Shown piece by piece: positions 53,335-63,171 of a stretch of DNA of 64,000 nt. The DNA is taken from contig JANBVI010000009.1 of the NCBI GenBank assembly GCA_024239075.1, positions 186,001-250,000 on the forward strand, written 5' to 3'. The translations under genes were made by a program, and so were the position numbers. A model generated the notes under the pieces. It searched no databases. It worked only from the letters and a program-made list of their open reading frames with translations, and was not told the DNA's origin. The DNA comes from Fischerella sp. CENA71. Lineage in GTDB: Bacteria; Cyanobacteriota; Cyanobacteriia; Cyanobacteriales; Nostocaceae. Positions within the stretch are counted from its first letter, which is position 1. Every line of letters starts with the position of its first letter.

Positions 53335-54813
53335 ATGAAAGCAATTATGGTGGTGGGAACAACATCCCACGCAGGGAAATCACTGTTAACGGCTGCTATT
53401 TGTCGTATTTTGTCGCGGCGTGGCTGGCGAGTGGCTCCCTTTAAAGGTCAGAATATGGCTTTAAATGCTTATGTCACAGCTAATGGTGGAGAAATGGGTT
53501 ACGCCCAAGCAGTACAAGCCTGGGCGGCTGGGGTTGTACCTTGGGTAGAAATGAACCCGATTTTACTCAAACCCCAGGGTGATATGACTTCCCAGGTGAT
53601 TATTAGGGGTAAAGCTGTGGGAAAAGTCAGTGCTGCGGATTATTACGAGCAATATTTTGAACTAGGATGGCGCTCAATCGAAGAGTCTTTACAGCATTTG
53701 TCAACAGAATTTGACTTGCTGGTTTGTGAAGGTGCTGGGAGTCCGGCGGAAATAAATCTCAAGCACCGTGATTTAACTAATATGCGAGTGGCAAAATATT
53801 TAAATGCCCCGACTTTGCTAGTAGTTGATATTGATCGGGGTGGTGCTTTTGCTCATGTAGTTGGAACCTTGGAATTGCTGGAACCAGAAGAACGCGCTTT
53901 GATTCGTGGTGTCGTGATTAACAAGTTTAGGGGACAGCGATCGCTACTCGAATCTGGTATCAAATGGTTAGAAGAACGCACACAGATTCCGGTAGTTGGT
54001 GTAATTCCATACCTAGAAACTGTATTCCCCGCTGAAGATTCCTTAGATTTATTGGAACGTAAATCATCTAAATCCAGTACGGATCTAAATATTAGTGTAA
54101 TTCGTTTACCCAGAATATCTAATTTCACCGATTTTGATCCCTTAGAATCAGAATCAACAGTCATGGTAAAATACTTAAGCCCCAAGCAAGAATTAGGACA
54201 TCCAGATGCTGTAATTCTACCAGGTACGAAAACATCAATTGCTGACTTGCTGTTATTACAAAGAACTGGTATGGCAGAGGCAATTCAAAACTATGCGGCA
54301 GCAGGTGGTACAGTTTTAGGTATCTGCGGTGGTTTTCAAATCCTTGGTCAAATGATTGCTGATCCAGAAGGTATAGAAGGGCAAGCAGGTAGATTTCAAG
54401 GTTTAGGACTATTACCCATTAAAACAGTCATCACAGGCCAAAAAATCGCTCGCCAGCGTCAAGTCACCTCAAATCATCCCCAAATGGGCTTACCCGTAAC
54501 TGGATTTGAAATTCATCAAGGGCGATCGCGTATTGAAACCCAAGGTATAGATTCCCAATCCTACTATCCTCTATTTGATGACCCAAATTTAGGATTAGTG
54601 GATAATTGCCAATCAGTTTGGGGTACTTATCTCCACGGTATATTTGACAATGGCCCCTGGCGTCGTGCTTGGTTAAATCGCCTGCGTCAACAACGAGGTT
54701 TAAAATCTCTGCCTACAGGTGTTGCCAACTATCGAGATCAGCGCGAAAATCTACTAGATTCCCTGGCTACAGAAATTGAACAGCACCTAGATTTGACTCC
54801 TTTGTTGTCGTAG
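53335..54813 (+). CDS. cobQ: Cobyric acid synthase
   Basis: 492 aa from ATG 53335 (MKAIMVVGTTSHAGKS); TTG 53317 is rejected. It amidates side chains b, d, e and g of adenosylcobyrinate with glutamine and ATP. The N-terminal P-loop is GTTSHAGKSLLTAAICRIL, followed by GQNMALNAYVTANGGEMGYAQAVQA and the C-terminal glutaminase with Cys in VLGICGGFQILGQ and His in GFEIHQGRS / YLHGIFDN. A [2Fe-2S] ferredoxin gene follows after 13 nt. Confidence 0.95.
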   Translation: MKAIMVVGTTSHAGKSLLTAAICRILSRRGWRVAPFKGQNMALNAYVTANGGEMGYAQAVQAWAAGVVPWVEMNPILLKPQGDMTSQVIIRGKAVGKVSAADYYEQYFELGWRSIEESLQHLSTEFDLLVCEGAGSPAEINLKHRDLTNMRVAKYLNAPTLLVVDIDRGGAFAHVVGTLELLEPEERALIRGVVINKFRGQRSLLESGIKWLEERTQIPVVGVIPYLETVFPAEDSLDLLERKSSKSSTDLNISVIRLPRISNFTDFDPLESESTVMVKYLSPKQELGHPDAVILPGTKTSIADLLLLQRTGMAEAIQNYAAAGGTVLGICGGFQILGQMIADPEGIEGQAGRFQGLGLLPIKTVITGQKIARQRQVTSNHPQMGLPVTGFEIHQGRSRIETQGIDSQSYYPLFDDPNLGLVDNCQSVWGTYLHGIFDNGPWRRAWLNRLRQQRGLKSLPTGVANYRDQRENLLDSLATEIEQHLDLTPLLS

Positions 54814-54826
54814 TAAGCTAAAAATT

Positions 54827-55066
54827 ATGACTGTGCGCGTTAATTTTTTACCAGATGATATTACGGTTGACGCTCAAGTAGGAGAACCCTTGCTCGATGT
54901 TGCTGATCGAGCAGGGGTGATGATTCCTACTGGTTGTCTGATGGGTACTTGTCACGCTTGTACAGTGGAGCTAGACAATGGAGAAATCATTCGTGCTTGC
55001 ATTAGTGCAGTTCCAGATGGATGCGAAGAATTAGAGATCAATTTGTTTAGTGATCCAACCTGGTAA
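54827..55066 (+). CDS. [2Fe-2S] ferredoxin linked to cobQ
   Basis: 79 aa. Four Cys in the plant-type pattern: GCLMGTCHACTVE (CX4CX2C) and IRAC downstream, within VGEPLLDVADRAGVMIPTGC. Its start is 13 nt after the cobQ stop, so the two are one transcript. It probably feeds electrons to a corrin-pathway step such as cobalt reduction or corrin ring reduction, which is inferred from position only. Shorter than photosynthetic PetF (~98 aa). Confidence 0.9.
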   Translation: MTVRVNFLPDDITVDAQVGEPLLDVADRAGVMIPTGCLMGTCHACTVELDNGEIIRACISAVPDGCEELEINLFSDPTW

Positions 55067-55188
55067 ATAAGCATGAAGGATGCAGACGCCTTGAAGGCGG
55101 CTTTCTGTAGGTCATGATGAGATTTGAAGTATTTGTTATCTTGAATTTTTGATTCTTCATCTCATGTTTAACCTTCAGCCTTTAACCT

Positions 55189-55635
55189 TCATCCTTCAGC
55201 CTTTGTTTTTAAAGCATATTGCTTAAATCGCTCTAAATCAGCCTTTAGAGTTGATTCTACTATTCGTCCCAAAAATAAATTATCCATGATTTTGCCAAGG
55301 ATACCAGGGATAGCATAGGCAGCAGTAAGTTTAACGATGCTACTGGTATGGCGATCGTAAAAACGAATAGCTCCCCGATTCGGTAAACCATCGATAGATT
55401 CCCATTGGATGATTTGATGGGGAATTACCTTGAGAATGCGGGATTTCCAGGTAAATTCAAAACCACCAGATTTCAATGTCCACAATGATATATCCGGGTT
55501 ATCTTCAGGAACTTTCACTGAATCAATCCACTTCATCCAGCGGGGCATTTGCTCCAAATCAGACCAGAGACTCCATACTAAATCTATGGGAGCCTCTACT
55601 TCCACCTGCACCGTATGTTCTAACCAATCAGACAT
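55189..55635 (-). CDS. SRPBCC (polyketide cyclase/START-like) protein
   Basis: 148 aa. The helix-grip fold start DWLEHTVQVEVEAPIDLVWSLWSDLEQMPRWMKWIDSVKV and the later FTWKSRILKVIPHQIIQWESIDGLPNRGAIRFYDRHTSSIVKLTAAYAIPGILGKIMDNLFLGRIVESTLKADLERFKQYA fit the Polyketide_cyc2/SRPBCC family. It lies 74 bp downstream of zds on the same strand, a pairing common in cyanobacteria, which hints at a lipid or carotenoid-handling role. Confidence 0.85.
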   Translation of the reverse strand: MSDWLEHTVQVEVEAPIDLVWSLWSDLEQMPRWMKWIDSVKVPEDNPDISLWTLKSGGFEFTWKSRILKVIPHQIIQWESIDGLPNRGAIRFYDRHTSSIVKLTAAYAIPGILGKIMDNLFLGRIVESTLKADLERFKQYALKTKAEG

Positions 55636-55658
55636 TAGATTTTAGATTTTAGATTTTA

Positions 55659-55694
55659 GACTTCGTCGTGAGCGCTCAGTCGAACGATTTTAGA
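55659..55694. repeat. Short dispersed repeat (copy B)
   Basis: GACTTCGTCGTGAGCGC followed by TCAGTCGAACGATTTTAG is the reverse complement of the two outer blocks at 35241-35297, without the 24-nt spacer. Preceded by tandem ATTTTAG units (55636-55658). Confidence 0.82.
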
Positions 55695-55709
55695 TTTTGG
55701 ATTAGCAAA

Positions 55710-57149
55710 CTATTGTTTCACAGTTTCCAAAATAGCCTTTGCTGCAAGCATTCCCGAAATCGTTGCTCCTTCCATGCTATCGATATAATCCTGCTGTGTA
55801 TAACTCCCTGCTAAGAAGAAATTAGCCACAGGAGTTTTTTGCCGTGGACGATAAATATCCATCCCTGGCGCTTCTCTGTACAAAGACTGAGCCAGCTTAA
55901 CCACACTGTACCAAGTCATATTTAATTCCCTTGATGATGGGAACAACTCATGTACTTGTGCCAAAACATGTTGAGCAATTTCTTCATTGCTTTTTTTAAT
56001 GAACGGATCTCCGGGTGTCAGCACTAACTGCAACAAAGACCCTTCCCCTTGCCGATAATAATCAGCAGGGCTAGTCAAAGCTAAATCAGCAAAACAAGAA
56101 AAATCTGCATCGGCAGTATATAACAAATTATCAATTCCTGCTGCATGATTTAGCTGTTTGCGTGCCTCTACATCTTGCAGTTCTGTTACCCAACCATCAA
56201 ACCGTAGCTGCACCGTTGCAACAGGAACCGCATCCAACTTGTAAATATTGTCAAATTCTGACCACTGACGCCATTGTTGAGGTAACAGACGCTGAATTCC
56301 AGGCAGATCACAAGCTGCCACATAGGCATCTGCGGTAATTTTTTCTTCTGTGTCACCGTCAGCAATTACTAAACCAGTGACACAGGTTTGTTCTTTTTCC
56401 TCAACAAATTGAACTTCTCGTACTCTGCGGCGAGTATGAATTGTTGTTCCTCTCGCTTCTAGATATTCCAAAATCGGTTTATGCAAATATTCATAGGGCG
56501 ATCCTTTCAGCATTCGCAGTTTTGAGGCTTCGGTTCTCACTGCGAATAACTGAAAAATCGTCAACATACAACGAGCAGATATGTTCTCGCAATCTATAAA
56601 ACCCAAAGCATAAGCAATGGGGTTCCACATCCGCTTAATACTGCCGTTGCTACCACCATGACTACGGAACCACTCAGCAAAGCTAACTTTGTCTAAGTTG
56701 CGGATATCTTGCATTGCACCTTCAAAGTCAACTAAACCCCTGACAACTGGACTAGTCGAAAGTGCTACAGCATTCTGTAATTTATCTAGTAATGAGAGTT
56801 GAGAAGTAGTAAAAAATGCCTTTAAACCATTGAAAGGCGCACCCATAAAGAAACGAAAATCAAGCGCACCTGTCTTTCCTCCTTGATTGATGAAGTTATG
56901 AATGTGTTCTTTAGGAAGCAGGTTTTCAAAGGCTCCCATCTTCTTCATCAATTTCAACAACTGATTGTAGTTGCCAAAGAAGACATGCAATCCCATTTCG
57001 ATATGGTTGCCATCTCCATCTACCCAGCTGCTAACTTTACCACCAACAAACGGACGGGACTCAAAAATCTGGACTTCACAGCCAGCATCAGCTAGTTCTA
57101 CAGCGGTTGCTAGCCCAGCCAGTCCCGCACCTATGATTGCAACGCGCAT
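55710..57149 (-). CDS. crtQ: 9,9'-di-cis-zeta-carotene desaturase
   Basis: 479 aa from ATG 57149 ([30 protein letters not shown]), which has AAGGAAGG just upstream; an upstream in-frame TTG (57167) is rejected. FAD-binding amine-oxidase fold of the ZDS/CrtQ type: [50 protein letters not shown], and the C-terminal [31 protein letters not shown]. It desaturates zeta-carotene to neurosporene and lycopene at the thylakoid/plasma membrane with plastoquinone. SRPBCC gene downstream. Confidence 0.93.
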   Translation of the reverse strand: MRVAIIGAGLAGLATAVELADAGCEVQIFESRPFVGGKVSSWVDGDGNHIEMGLHVFFGNYNQLLKLMKKMGAFENLLPKEHIHNFINQGGKTGALDFRFFMGAPFNGLKAFFTTSQLSLLDKLQNAVALSTSPVVRGLVDFEGAMQDIRNLDKVSFAEWFRSHGGSNGSIKRMWNPIAYALGFIDCENISARCMLTIFQLFAVRTEASKLRMLKGSPYEYLHKPILEYLEARGTTIHTRRRVREVQFVEEKEQTCVTGLVIADGDTEEKITADAYVAACDLPGIQRLLPQQWRQWSEFDNIYKLDAVPVATVQLRFDGWVTELQDVEARKQLNHAAGIDNLLYTADADFSCFADLALTSPADYYRQGEGSLLQLVLTPGDPFIKKSNEEIAQHVLAQVHELFPSSRELNMTWYSVVKLAQSLYREAPGMDIYRPRQKTPVANFFLAGSYTQQDYIDSMEGATISGMLAAKAILETVKQ

Positions 57150-57368
57150 TCCGTCCTTCCTTTTCAATTTCTTTACAAATTGTAACTGGGTTGGTGTCGG
57201 AATTTGCTACTCGTATTCTATTTAGAGTCCTAGAGTCAAAAGATTCAAAAAGCACCCTGCCAAGTTTGTAAAAGAGTCAAACAAAGTAAAAAGTAGAAGA
57301 CAAAAACAAATTTTCCCTTCTTTATTATTCTTTTTTCCTTGTACTCTTAATCTATAAATTCTGCCTCC

Positions 57369-57539
57369 CTATCTATCGCCATCTTTTGTATCTTCAGCTA
57401 CAGATAATCCTCGGATCAACTCCCGAATCACATCAGTTGCTGGTCTACCAGTTTGCTCACAATAGTTTTCCAGTTTTTCGGCCTCCTGTGCTGCTAAGTT
57501 CACAGTGATACGTTTGACAGCCCATTTTTTATTAGTCAT
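57369..57539 (-). CDS. Small ribbon-helix-helix (CopG-like) protein
   Basis: A 56-aa reading frame: MTNKKWAVKRITVNLAAQEA, then EKLENYCEQTGRPATDVIREL, then IRGLSVAEDTKDGDR. The strand WAVKRITVNL, the helix AQEAEKLENYCEQTG and RPATDVIRELIRGLS give a typical RHH DNA-binding unit. It could be a transcriptional repressor or a solitary antitoxin; no toxin-like partner (PIN, RelE) is adjacent. Located 220 bp upstream of zds on the same strand. ATG 57539 lacks a clear Shine-Dalgarno sequence. Confidence 0.8.
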   Translation of the reverse strand: MTNKKWAVKRITVNLAAQEAEKLENYCEQTGRPATDVIRELIRGLSVAEDTKDGDR

Positions 57540-57882
57540 TTTATTCTGTTATTTGCTGTTTATCAACATTGTGTACAAAATGTTAGTGAGGATGAAAGAG
57601 TTAAGAATATCAGAGTTTTTGTCAGGAAACAAGCAATCCTTTGTGTAAAAAATTTGCTTTGCTTGAAGTATTCTTCATTTTTTAATAAAATCAAAAAAGC
57701 AAATGAACAAAGTGTTGTTGTGTCAAAAGCAATAGCGTATATTATCTATTACACAACAGCAACTATCTCAAGGAAGAATCAAGCTTGACCACAAATTCTA
57801 TAACCTAGCAAAGGAAATTGCTGCTAGCTAAATAACTATTTATTAGACAATAGCAATCTCAAAGGAACTTAACCTATCTCTA
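57540..57882. other. Intergenic region between the RHH gene and a large unknown
   Basis: About 340 bp, AT-rich, no gene seen. Contains tracts such as CAACAGCAACTATC and no recognised repeat. Confidence 0.55.
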
Positions 57883-58986
57883 TCACCTAATTTGACCAAA
57901 TACGTTTGGGGAAAACATGTGCCATAACACCTGTAGATACGGTATTAATGTGTTCGCTTGTTTTTGATTTAGATGCTGAGATATTTCTTGCTCTAGCAAG
58001 TGCAGCATATAGCGAATAATTTCCCAGTGAACTTTTAATCTTGGGTAGAGCATTGCACACACTGGAAACAATTCTTGTTGAATAGCATTCACGCTTCCTT
58101 CCAAACTACAAACCCAAAGATAAACTTGGAACATTTCTATATCCCTGAGACTGGAAAGTCTAACTAAGGGTTCACTTAATAAACCAGATCGGGAATAATA
58201 TCTAGGGTAAAGATCAATTATCTTTTGGCAAATTTTATTGGCTATTTGTGTACTCACAGGCAAAAGCTGTTGAACTGCTTTTAAAGAATGAGAATCAAAA
58301 TCATGTTCCGCTGCTGCATTATAAGCACGTTGTAGTGGCATATACAGATGGTCATCTATGACTTTTAAGTAACTGGCAAGTACAATTTGTTCCAAAGGCG
58401 AAAGAGTTTGTAGTAAGCCAAGGTTAGTATAGTGAAACTGCAAACTCACAAAGGCAATCACTCTAGGATCCTTTTGTGTATATTTCTGTCGCAGTAAACC
58501 CACATTTGTGCTGATGATTGTTGCCGTTTGAGTAGATGCACAATGTTGTGCTTCCATCTGCTGAATGTTTTCAAACGATGGGATTTGTATGGCTACCTTT
58601 TTGCTTGATATTTGCTGCGTGTATAGATGCAATGCTTGCTCGTATATCCCAAAAGAATCTGCTGTTATTTCCCAAGGATTTATTAATTTGGGGTCAATAC
58701 GATGCCTTTTGATTTCTTCTGATAACAATGCTTCTGTTTTGTTCCAAGCTTGGAAACTCACAGTACGCAAAGAATTCATCAGCTTTTGTGATGTTATTTT
58801 TCTACCTTCATAAGATAATACCTTTTTGAAGCTCACAGCATCTTGCTTATTTTCATACAAGTAGTTCAGTTCCAAATTATGCAAATACTTTTTAGCCCAT
58901 TTTTGAGCTAAATATGAAACAGCAGATTCTTTTTCTATTTGTAGTGAACGATTGGAATTATTATCTGAATTATCATTCATCTCCAT
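57883..58986 (-). CDS. Protein of unknown function, 367 aa
   Basis: Soluble, mostly helical, no signal peptide or membrane segment. After an Asn/Ser-rich start (MEMNDNSDNNSNRSLQ) come KESAVSYLAQKWAKKYLHNLELNYLYENKQDAVSFKK, RVIAFVSLQFHYTNLGLLQTLSPLEQIVLASYLKVIDDHLYMPLQRAYNAAAEHD and KVHWEIIRYMLHLLEQEISQHLNQKQANTLIPYLQVLWHMFSPNVFGQ. I cannot assign a family. It stands alone with a long AT-rich upstream region, suggesting regulated expression. Confidence 0.6.
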   Translation of the reverse strand: MEMNDNSDNNSNRSLQIEKESAVSYLAQKWAKKYLHNLELNYLYENKQDAVSFKKVLSYEGRKITSQKLMNSLRTVSFQAWNKTEALLSEEIKRHRIDPKLINPWEITADSFGIYEQALHLYTQQISSKKVAIQIPSFENIQQMEAQHCASTQTATIISTNVGLLRQKYTQKDPRVIAFVSLQFHYTNLGLLQTLSPLEQIVLASYLKVIDDHLYMPLQRAYNAAAEHDFDSHSLKAVQQLLPVSTQIANKICQKIIDLYPRYYSRSGLLSEPLVRLSSLRDIEMFQVYLWVCSLEGSVNAIQQELFPVCAMLYPRLKVHWEIIRYMLHLLEQEISQHLNQKQANTLIPYLQVLWHMFSPNVFGQIR

Positions 58987-59814
58987 ATATTAATAATGTC
59001 GATATTAGCGTATAAACACCCTATTTATTAATGTACTTATTGTATATGTTTTACCGATTGTTTCTATGGCTTTATTGAAACTTTAACCAAAATCTACTGG
59101 AAGTTAGATTTTGATTTTTATAAAATTTTTAATAAGAAATAGTAAAAAAATTACATTTGATTATGTGTACAGTAAAAACATCCATAAAATTGAAAAAATC
59201 ATAATCATAAAAAAATGTAATTTTATAAATTATATTAAGTGTATATTTATATGATTTTGATAACGCTTAAAGTCTAAATTTATACTTTTATTTTTATCAA
59301 AAAAATAGATTAAACAGTTAATACAAATAAGATAAAAAGCAAATAAGTAAATATTGTTACTTGTTTTTGATGTATCTTCTGGAAAAATGGTTAATTTTAT
59401 ATGCAGAGAGTTTAAAAAAAGCAAAATACGCCTTCATATTAAGTAAAATAATGAAAAATTTAAACTTATTCCAGTAAATAGTAAATTTTATTTAAGTTGC
59501 GATTCTTAATAATTAATTTTTAAAATTTTAAATAATAAACTTTCAGACAAACAAGCAAAATAGAATACGCAAACATGTAGAGCAGATTGAACGATCAAGA
59601 CACATTACAATTTAGAAAAATTATTGTAAGGTCAAGATTTCCCGTTCATCTAGGTTGGAGATGTTGGAGATATTAATTTTGAATCAGTTTGGCTATGTCA
59701 AGATTAGGACTGCTACATAAGTGCTAAATCAGCCCATTAATTGCTCACAGCTATTAATATGATTGAGCAAGACAAAACTTGTGTTTTGAAGCACAAGGCT
59801 ACATGTTCAGTTTG
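58987..59814. other. Long AT-rich intergenic region
   Basis: About 830 bp, notably AT-rich (59000-59560), without a supported gene. A minus-strand ~64-codon frame (59230-59424) is low-complexity and unlike a protein. No repeat family seen elsewhere in the window is present. Confidence 0.55.
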
Positions 59815-61461
59815 CTATTCAAATTGCAGTTGCGGCATCAGCTGGAGAGTACCAATGCCTAAGTCTTTAGGTGAAAGCGATCGCGCCTCAAATAAAGCCA
59901 TCATATCTCGCAACTGGGGGTTACCACGAGCTGCACCAGTTAGTCCTTTGGCAATAATTAAACCGCAATAGCCTTTGGTATTTTTACAACGCTGATTCCA
60001 TTTTTTTCTGGCTTCAACGTGAGTCGGGTCATCATCTAAAAACTCACCAAATAAAAATAATTCCCCATTTTGAGTTTGTAGTAAACCCAAATCATAGCGA
60101 TCACCACCAAAAGGATCTGCGCCAGGATTAAAACAAATAGCTTTAAGACCTCCAGCTTTTTCTATATTTTCAATTACGGTCTTAGCCTTGGGACGAGAAG
60201 TTTGAATTAAAATTACTGGCAAACCATCACCTACTGGCTCAATTTCTCCTCCTTGATGGTAACTAACTCCTTGACGTAAGTACTCCAACATTTCCCAAGA
60301 CACCACACCTAAACTCAGGAAAGAGTCTTCTGGAATTAAGTCATCTCGCAATGATCTAAACATCGGCGTAGAATCCGATTCGATGTCCTCCTCGTCTTCT
60401 TCATCCTCGTAGCCTGCCATTTCCTCTAACTCTGCTGCCAACTCTGGCATACTAGAAACAGTAATAGATACTGATTTATTTTGTTCATCACAAGAATCTG
60501 GTAGGGAAATGCGATAGCGACGACTCAAAGCAGGAAAAGAATCCCTATCCAATTGACGACGGTGATCGCGAATAAAACGGCTAAGGCTTTCTAGGGCAAC
60601 ATATACAATCAGTGCTTCTTCATCGTATAAAACTGAGCGTAGACCCTCCAGAGGATGAATATTGCCAAAGGTGGGTTCAATTTCAGACAATGGTAGTTCT
60701 GCTAAATCTTCAAATTCTTCCTCTTCGTCTGTTTCGTTAGCATGTTCAAAAGTCAAAAATAGACAATCTTGTTTCAGAAAAGCTTCTTCTAAATGTCCTT
60801 GTGATTCGTCTTCTCTTAAAATTGTGGCGCGAAAATGCTTGAGTGAATCTTCGGAACGGTACAAAAGTATGCCATACTCCATCCCCAGCATCCCCATCAT
60901 TGAGGCGTAGAGTGTACCAACATCCCACTTGTTGATCTCTATTGACAGAATTTGCTGTTCTTCTAACAATTCCCAAGGAGCAGCTTGCCAAATTGCTAAT
61001 GCTTTTTCTCGCAAAGCTTTTGCATACTGCGGAGGTAATTCAGGAACTTGAGAGTCGAGAATTTCGGCAAACCCACGAAACAGTTCATCAATCAGAGGTA
61101 AATCAGGTGAGTAATCAATAGCAATATCTAAATCTTGCAATACTCCACGTAAGTAGAATTGTATTTCTCGGTCTCTGACCACAATTCTTTGGGGACGAGC
61201 AGGTTTAGCAGGACTATGGGGGTTTTCCATTGCTCGCATCAAAGTCCGAACAATAGCTTCTGGCCCACTTTCTGGAGGTACTACGTCCATTCCCCGTACG
61301 ATACCTTGTGTACCATCCACCCAAAGAATACATTCGCCTTTAGTCTCGGAATCTGATAGCTGGGTTGGTGATGACAATGGACGACGATCGCCCTCCCATA
61401 AAGAAGGAATTTGAGTTAATTTCCGTAAACGACGGCTGGTAGAGCGATTAAAACTTGTCAT
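59815..61461 (-). CDS. Large acidic protein, DUF6930-like N-terminal part
   Basis: 548 aa. The N-terminal segment CILWVDGTQGIVRGMDVVPPESGPEAIVRTLMRAMENP...PARPQRIVVRDREIQFYLRGVLQDLDIAIDY resembles the DUF6930-type cyanobacterial domain. The middle has acidic runs (DEEEEFEDLAELP, DEEDEEDIESD), and the C-terminus has GLPVILIQTSRPKAKTVIENIEKAGGLKAICFNPGADPFGGDRYDLGLLQ and KGYCGLIIAKGLTGAARGNPQLRDMMALFEAR. No membrane segment or catalytic motif recognised. Possibly two repeated half-domains. Function unknown. Confidence 0.68.
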   Translation of the reverse strand: MTSFNRSTSRRLRKLTQIPSLWEGDRRPLSSPTQLSDSETKGECILWVDGTQGIVRGMDVVPPESGPEAIVRTLMRAMENPHSPAKPARPQRIVVRDREIQFYLRGVLQDLDIAIDYSPDLPLIDELFRGFAEILDSQVPELPPQYAKALREKALAIWQAAPWELLEEQQILSIEINKWDVGTLYASMMGMLGMEYGILLYRSEDSLKHFRATILREDESQGHLEEAFLKQDCLFLTFEHANETDEEEEFEDLAELPLSEIEPTFGNIHPLEGLRSVLYDEEALIVYVALESLSRFIRDHRRQLDRDSFPALSRRYRISLPDSCDEQNKSVSITVSSMPELAAELEEMAGYEDEEDEEDIESDSTPMFRSLRDDLIPEDSFLSLGVVSWEMLEYLRQGVSYHQGGEIEPVGDGLPVILIQTSRPKAKTVIENIEKAGGLKAICFNPGADPFGGDRYDLGLLQTQNGELFLFGEFLDDDPTHVEARKKWNQRCKNTKGYCGLIIAKGLTGAARGNPQLRDMMALFEARSLSPKDLGIGTLQLMPQLQFE

Positions 61462-61849
61462 AGAGTAAGTGGATCAAAACAAGCGATTTGTAATTAGACT
61501 TTTAAGTTAGGGCTAGCCTCCGATGAAACTCTTTTAGCTTTTTAATTAAGAGTAATCGTGATTGTGGGCTGCCAAAGGTCGAAACTCCAAAAATAGCGAA
61601 TCTCTAAACACATTGAATCTCTCAATTCTAGAATAAAAATCTTTGCTTGCTTTTGACGGAGTCTTTACAATTTGGCAACCTGGAACATCAATATCGCTAA
61701 AATGGATAAACAAAGTTATTTACAGACGTGTGGTTGGAAGGCGTTTGTGAAAATTTTCGGGGCTACCCAACTACGAAACTTTTGGGTTAAAGGTTCCCGC
61801 TTTGCTTGTATAGGGTAATCTATAACCGCACAAGGAGTTAAAAAAGCAG
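61462..61849. other. Divergent intergenic region upstream of the IscA/HesB gene
   Basis: About 390 bp without gene or clear repeat. It holds the promoters of two divergent genes. CACAAGGAG at 61830-61838 is the ribosome-binding site of the iscA-like gene. Confidence 0.55.
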
Positions 61850-62209
61850 ATGACACAGGCAACTCAGTCTTCACAACGGGGAATTCAGTTAAGCGAAACT
61901 GCATTGCGGCAAGTGAAATTGTTGCAGGAAAAACAAGGCGGCAAAGACTTGTGCTTGCGAGTGGGAGTACGTCAAGGGGGTTGCTCCGGAATGTCTTACT
62001 TGATGGACTTTGAAGACCCTAGTAAGATTACCCCAAATGATGATGTTTTTGATTATGACGGCTTCAAAATAGTTTGCGATCGCAAAAGCTTATTATATCT
62101 TTATGGGTTAATGCTTGATTATAGCGACGCCATGATCGGCGGTGGCTTTCAATTCACTAACCCCAACGCCAGCCAAACCTGTGGTTGTGGGAAGTCATTT
62201 GGGGTGTAA
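61850..62209 (+). CDS. Iron-sulfur cluster assembly accessory protein (IscA/SufA/HesB type)
   Basis: 119 aa. Three conserved Cys: [18 protein letters not shown] and QTCGCGKSF (CGCG). [29 protein letters not shown] is the typical start. Acts as an A-type carrier or scaffold for Fe-S clusters. It lacks the N-terminal extension of HesB proteins beyond a few residues. ATG 61850 follows AAGGAG. A TPR gene and a small membrane gene follow on the same strand. Confidence 0.94.
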   Translation: MTQATQSSQRGIQLSETALRQVKLLQEKQGGKDLCLRVGVRQGGCSGMSYLMDFEDPSKITPNDDVFDYDGFKIVCDRKSLLYLYGLMLDYSDAMIGGGFQFTNPNASQTCGCGKSFGV

Positions 62210-62211
62210 GA

Positions 62212-62296
62212 TGTCATTTGTCCTTTGTCATTTGTCATTTGACGAAGGACTGATAACCAATGACCAATGACTAATGACACTTAACCAATGACTAAC
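62212..62296. repeat. Inverted heptamer STRR arrays between iscA-like and TPR genes
   Basis: TCATTTG/TCCTTTG units (62214-62242) oppose CCAATGA/CTAATGA units (62262-62294). The last unit overlaps the ATG of the TPR gene at 62288. Confidence 0.85.
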
Positions 62297-62710
62297 ACAG
62301 TTGAATCCCTGTTTGATACAGGTTTAGAACGTTATAAAGCTGGGGAATCAGCAGAGACTTTGATTCCTGTTTTTAAAGAGGTTTGCGATCGCGCTCCCAA
62401 AAGTAGTGCTGCTTGGACTTGTCTAGCGTGGTTGTATTTGTTGGATAACAAACCCAACTCCGCTTTCAAGGCTGCACAAAAAGCAGTAAAGTTAAATCCA
62501 CAAGATGCACAGGCAAGGGTAAATCTTGCCCTCGCGATGTTGGAAACTAATCAAAAAGGCTTACGCCAACACATTGATGTTGCTAGTAAACTATTAACTC
62601 TTAGCCCCGAATGGCAAGAGGAAATCAAAGACAGCATTGCAGATGGTTTTAAGAGAAAACCAGATTGGCAGAGTTTGGAAAAAGTCAAAAATTGGCTATT
62701 TGGAAATTAG
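62288..62710 (+). CDS. TPR protein, 140 aa
   Basis: Soluble helical protein with two or three TPRs (GLERYKAGESAETLIPVFKEVCDRAPKSSAAWTCLAWLYLLDNKPNSAFKAAQKAVKLNPQDAQARVNLALAML). No catalytic domain. The start ATG 62288 lies in the last heptamer repeat unit. The pairing with an IscA-like gene upstream is seen but its meaning is unknown. Confidence 0.8.
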   Translation: MTNTVESLFDTGLERYKAGESAETLIPVFKEVCDRAPKSSAAWTCLAWLYLLDNKPNSAFKAAQKAVKLNPQDAQARVNLALAMLETNQKGLRQHIDVASKLLTLSPEWQEEIKDSIADGFKRKPDWQSLEKVKNWLFGN

Positions 62711-62796
62711 GAGTATTTTTGTTAGTTGGTTGTTGCTGGTTATGAATTCCAAATAACAACCAACTAACAACCATAAATAATTATTCACATTCAGCT

Positions 62797-63039
62797 ATGA
62801 AAGAAAAATTTTTAAGTTGGCTTAACCTAATTTTGGTAGTGGATGTCTTTCTTGTTCTATTTGGTTTTGGGTGGTTAGCGATCGCTGCGATCGGTAAAGC
62901 ATCAGGAGTACCCTTGGGTTTAGATTTATGGTATAAACTCTGGCAACCTGTTTTCAACCCAGCAATTGGCATCCTCATGGGTGGTGCGATTCTTAGTGGT
63001 ATCATCAATTGGATTTCACGCAAATTCCAATCTAGTTAG
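62797..63039 (+). CDS. Small membrane protein, conserved type
   Basis: 80 aa with two hydrophobic helices (LNLILVVDVFLVLFGFGWLAIAAIG and PVFNPAIGILMGGAILSGIINWI), the second Gly-rich, and a basic tail (SRKFQSS). The segment ASGVPLGLDLWYKLWQPVFNPAIGILMGGAILSGIINW looks conserved. Family not named by me. Located 86 bp after the TPR gene on the same strand. Confidence 0.72.
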   Translation: MKEKFLSWLNLILVVDVFLVLFGFGWLAIAAIGKASGVPLGLDLWYKLWQPVFNPAIGILMGGAILSGIINWISRKFQSS

Positions 63040-63097
63040 TAAAAACAGGAGCATTCCAAATTTTTCAAAACTCGAAAATTTATCCAGTAAAAAAAAT

Positions 63098-63128
63098 TGT
63101 AGAGACGTTGCATTCCAACATCTCTACA
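63098..63128. repeat. Palindrome related to the MITE core
   Basis: TGTAGAGACGTTG pairs with CAACATCTCTACA with one mismatch. Same core as the MITE copies (AGAGACGTTGCA) but without recognisable terminal repeats. Lies between convergent genes; could act as a terminator. Confidence 0.7.
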
Positions 63129-63171
63129 CATCAGGAAACCAGATCAATAACTTGAATTGAACCGTATTACC

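Noticed and set aside
59230-59424. 64-codon minus frame in the AT-rich gap
   Set aside because: Low-complexity Ile/Asn/Lys-rich translation expected from AT-rich DNA.
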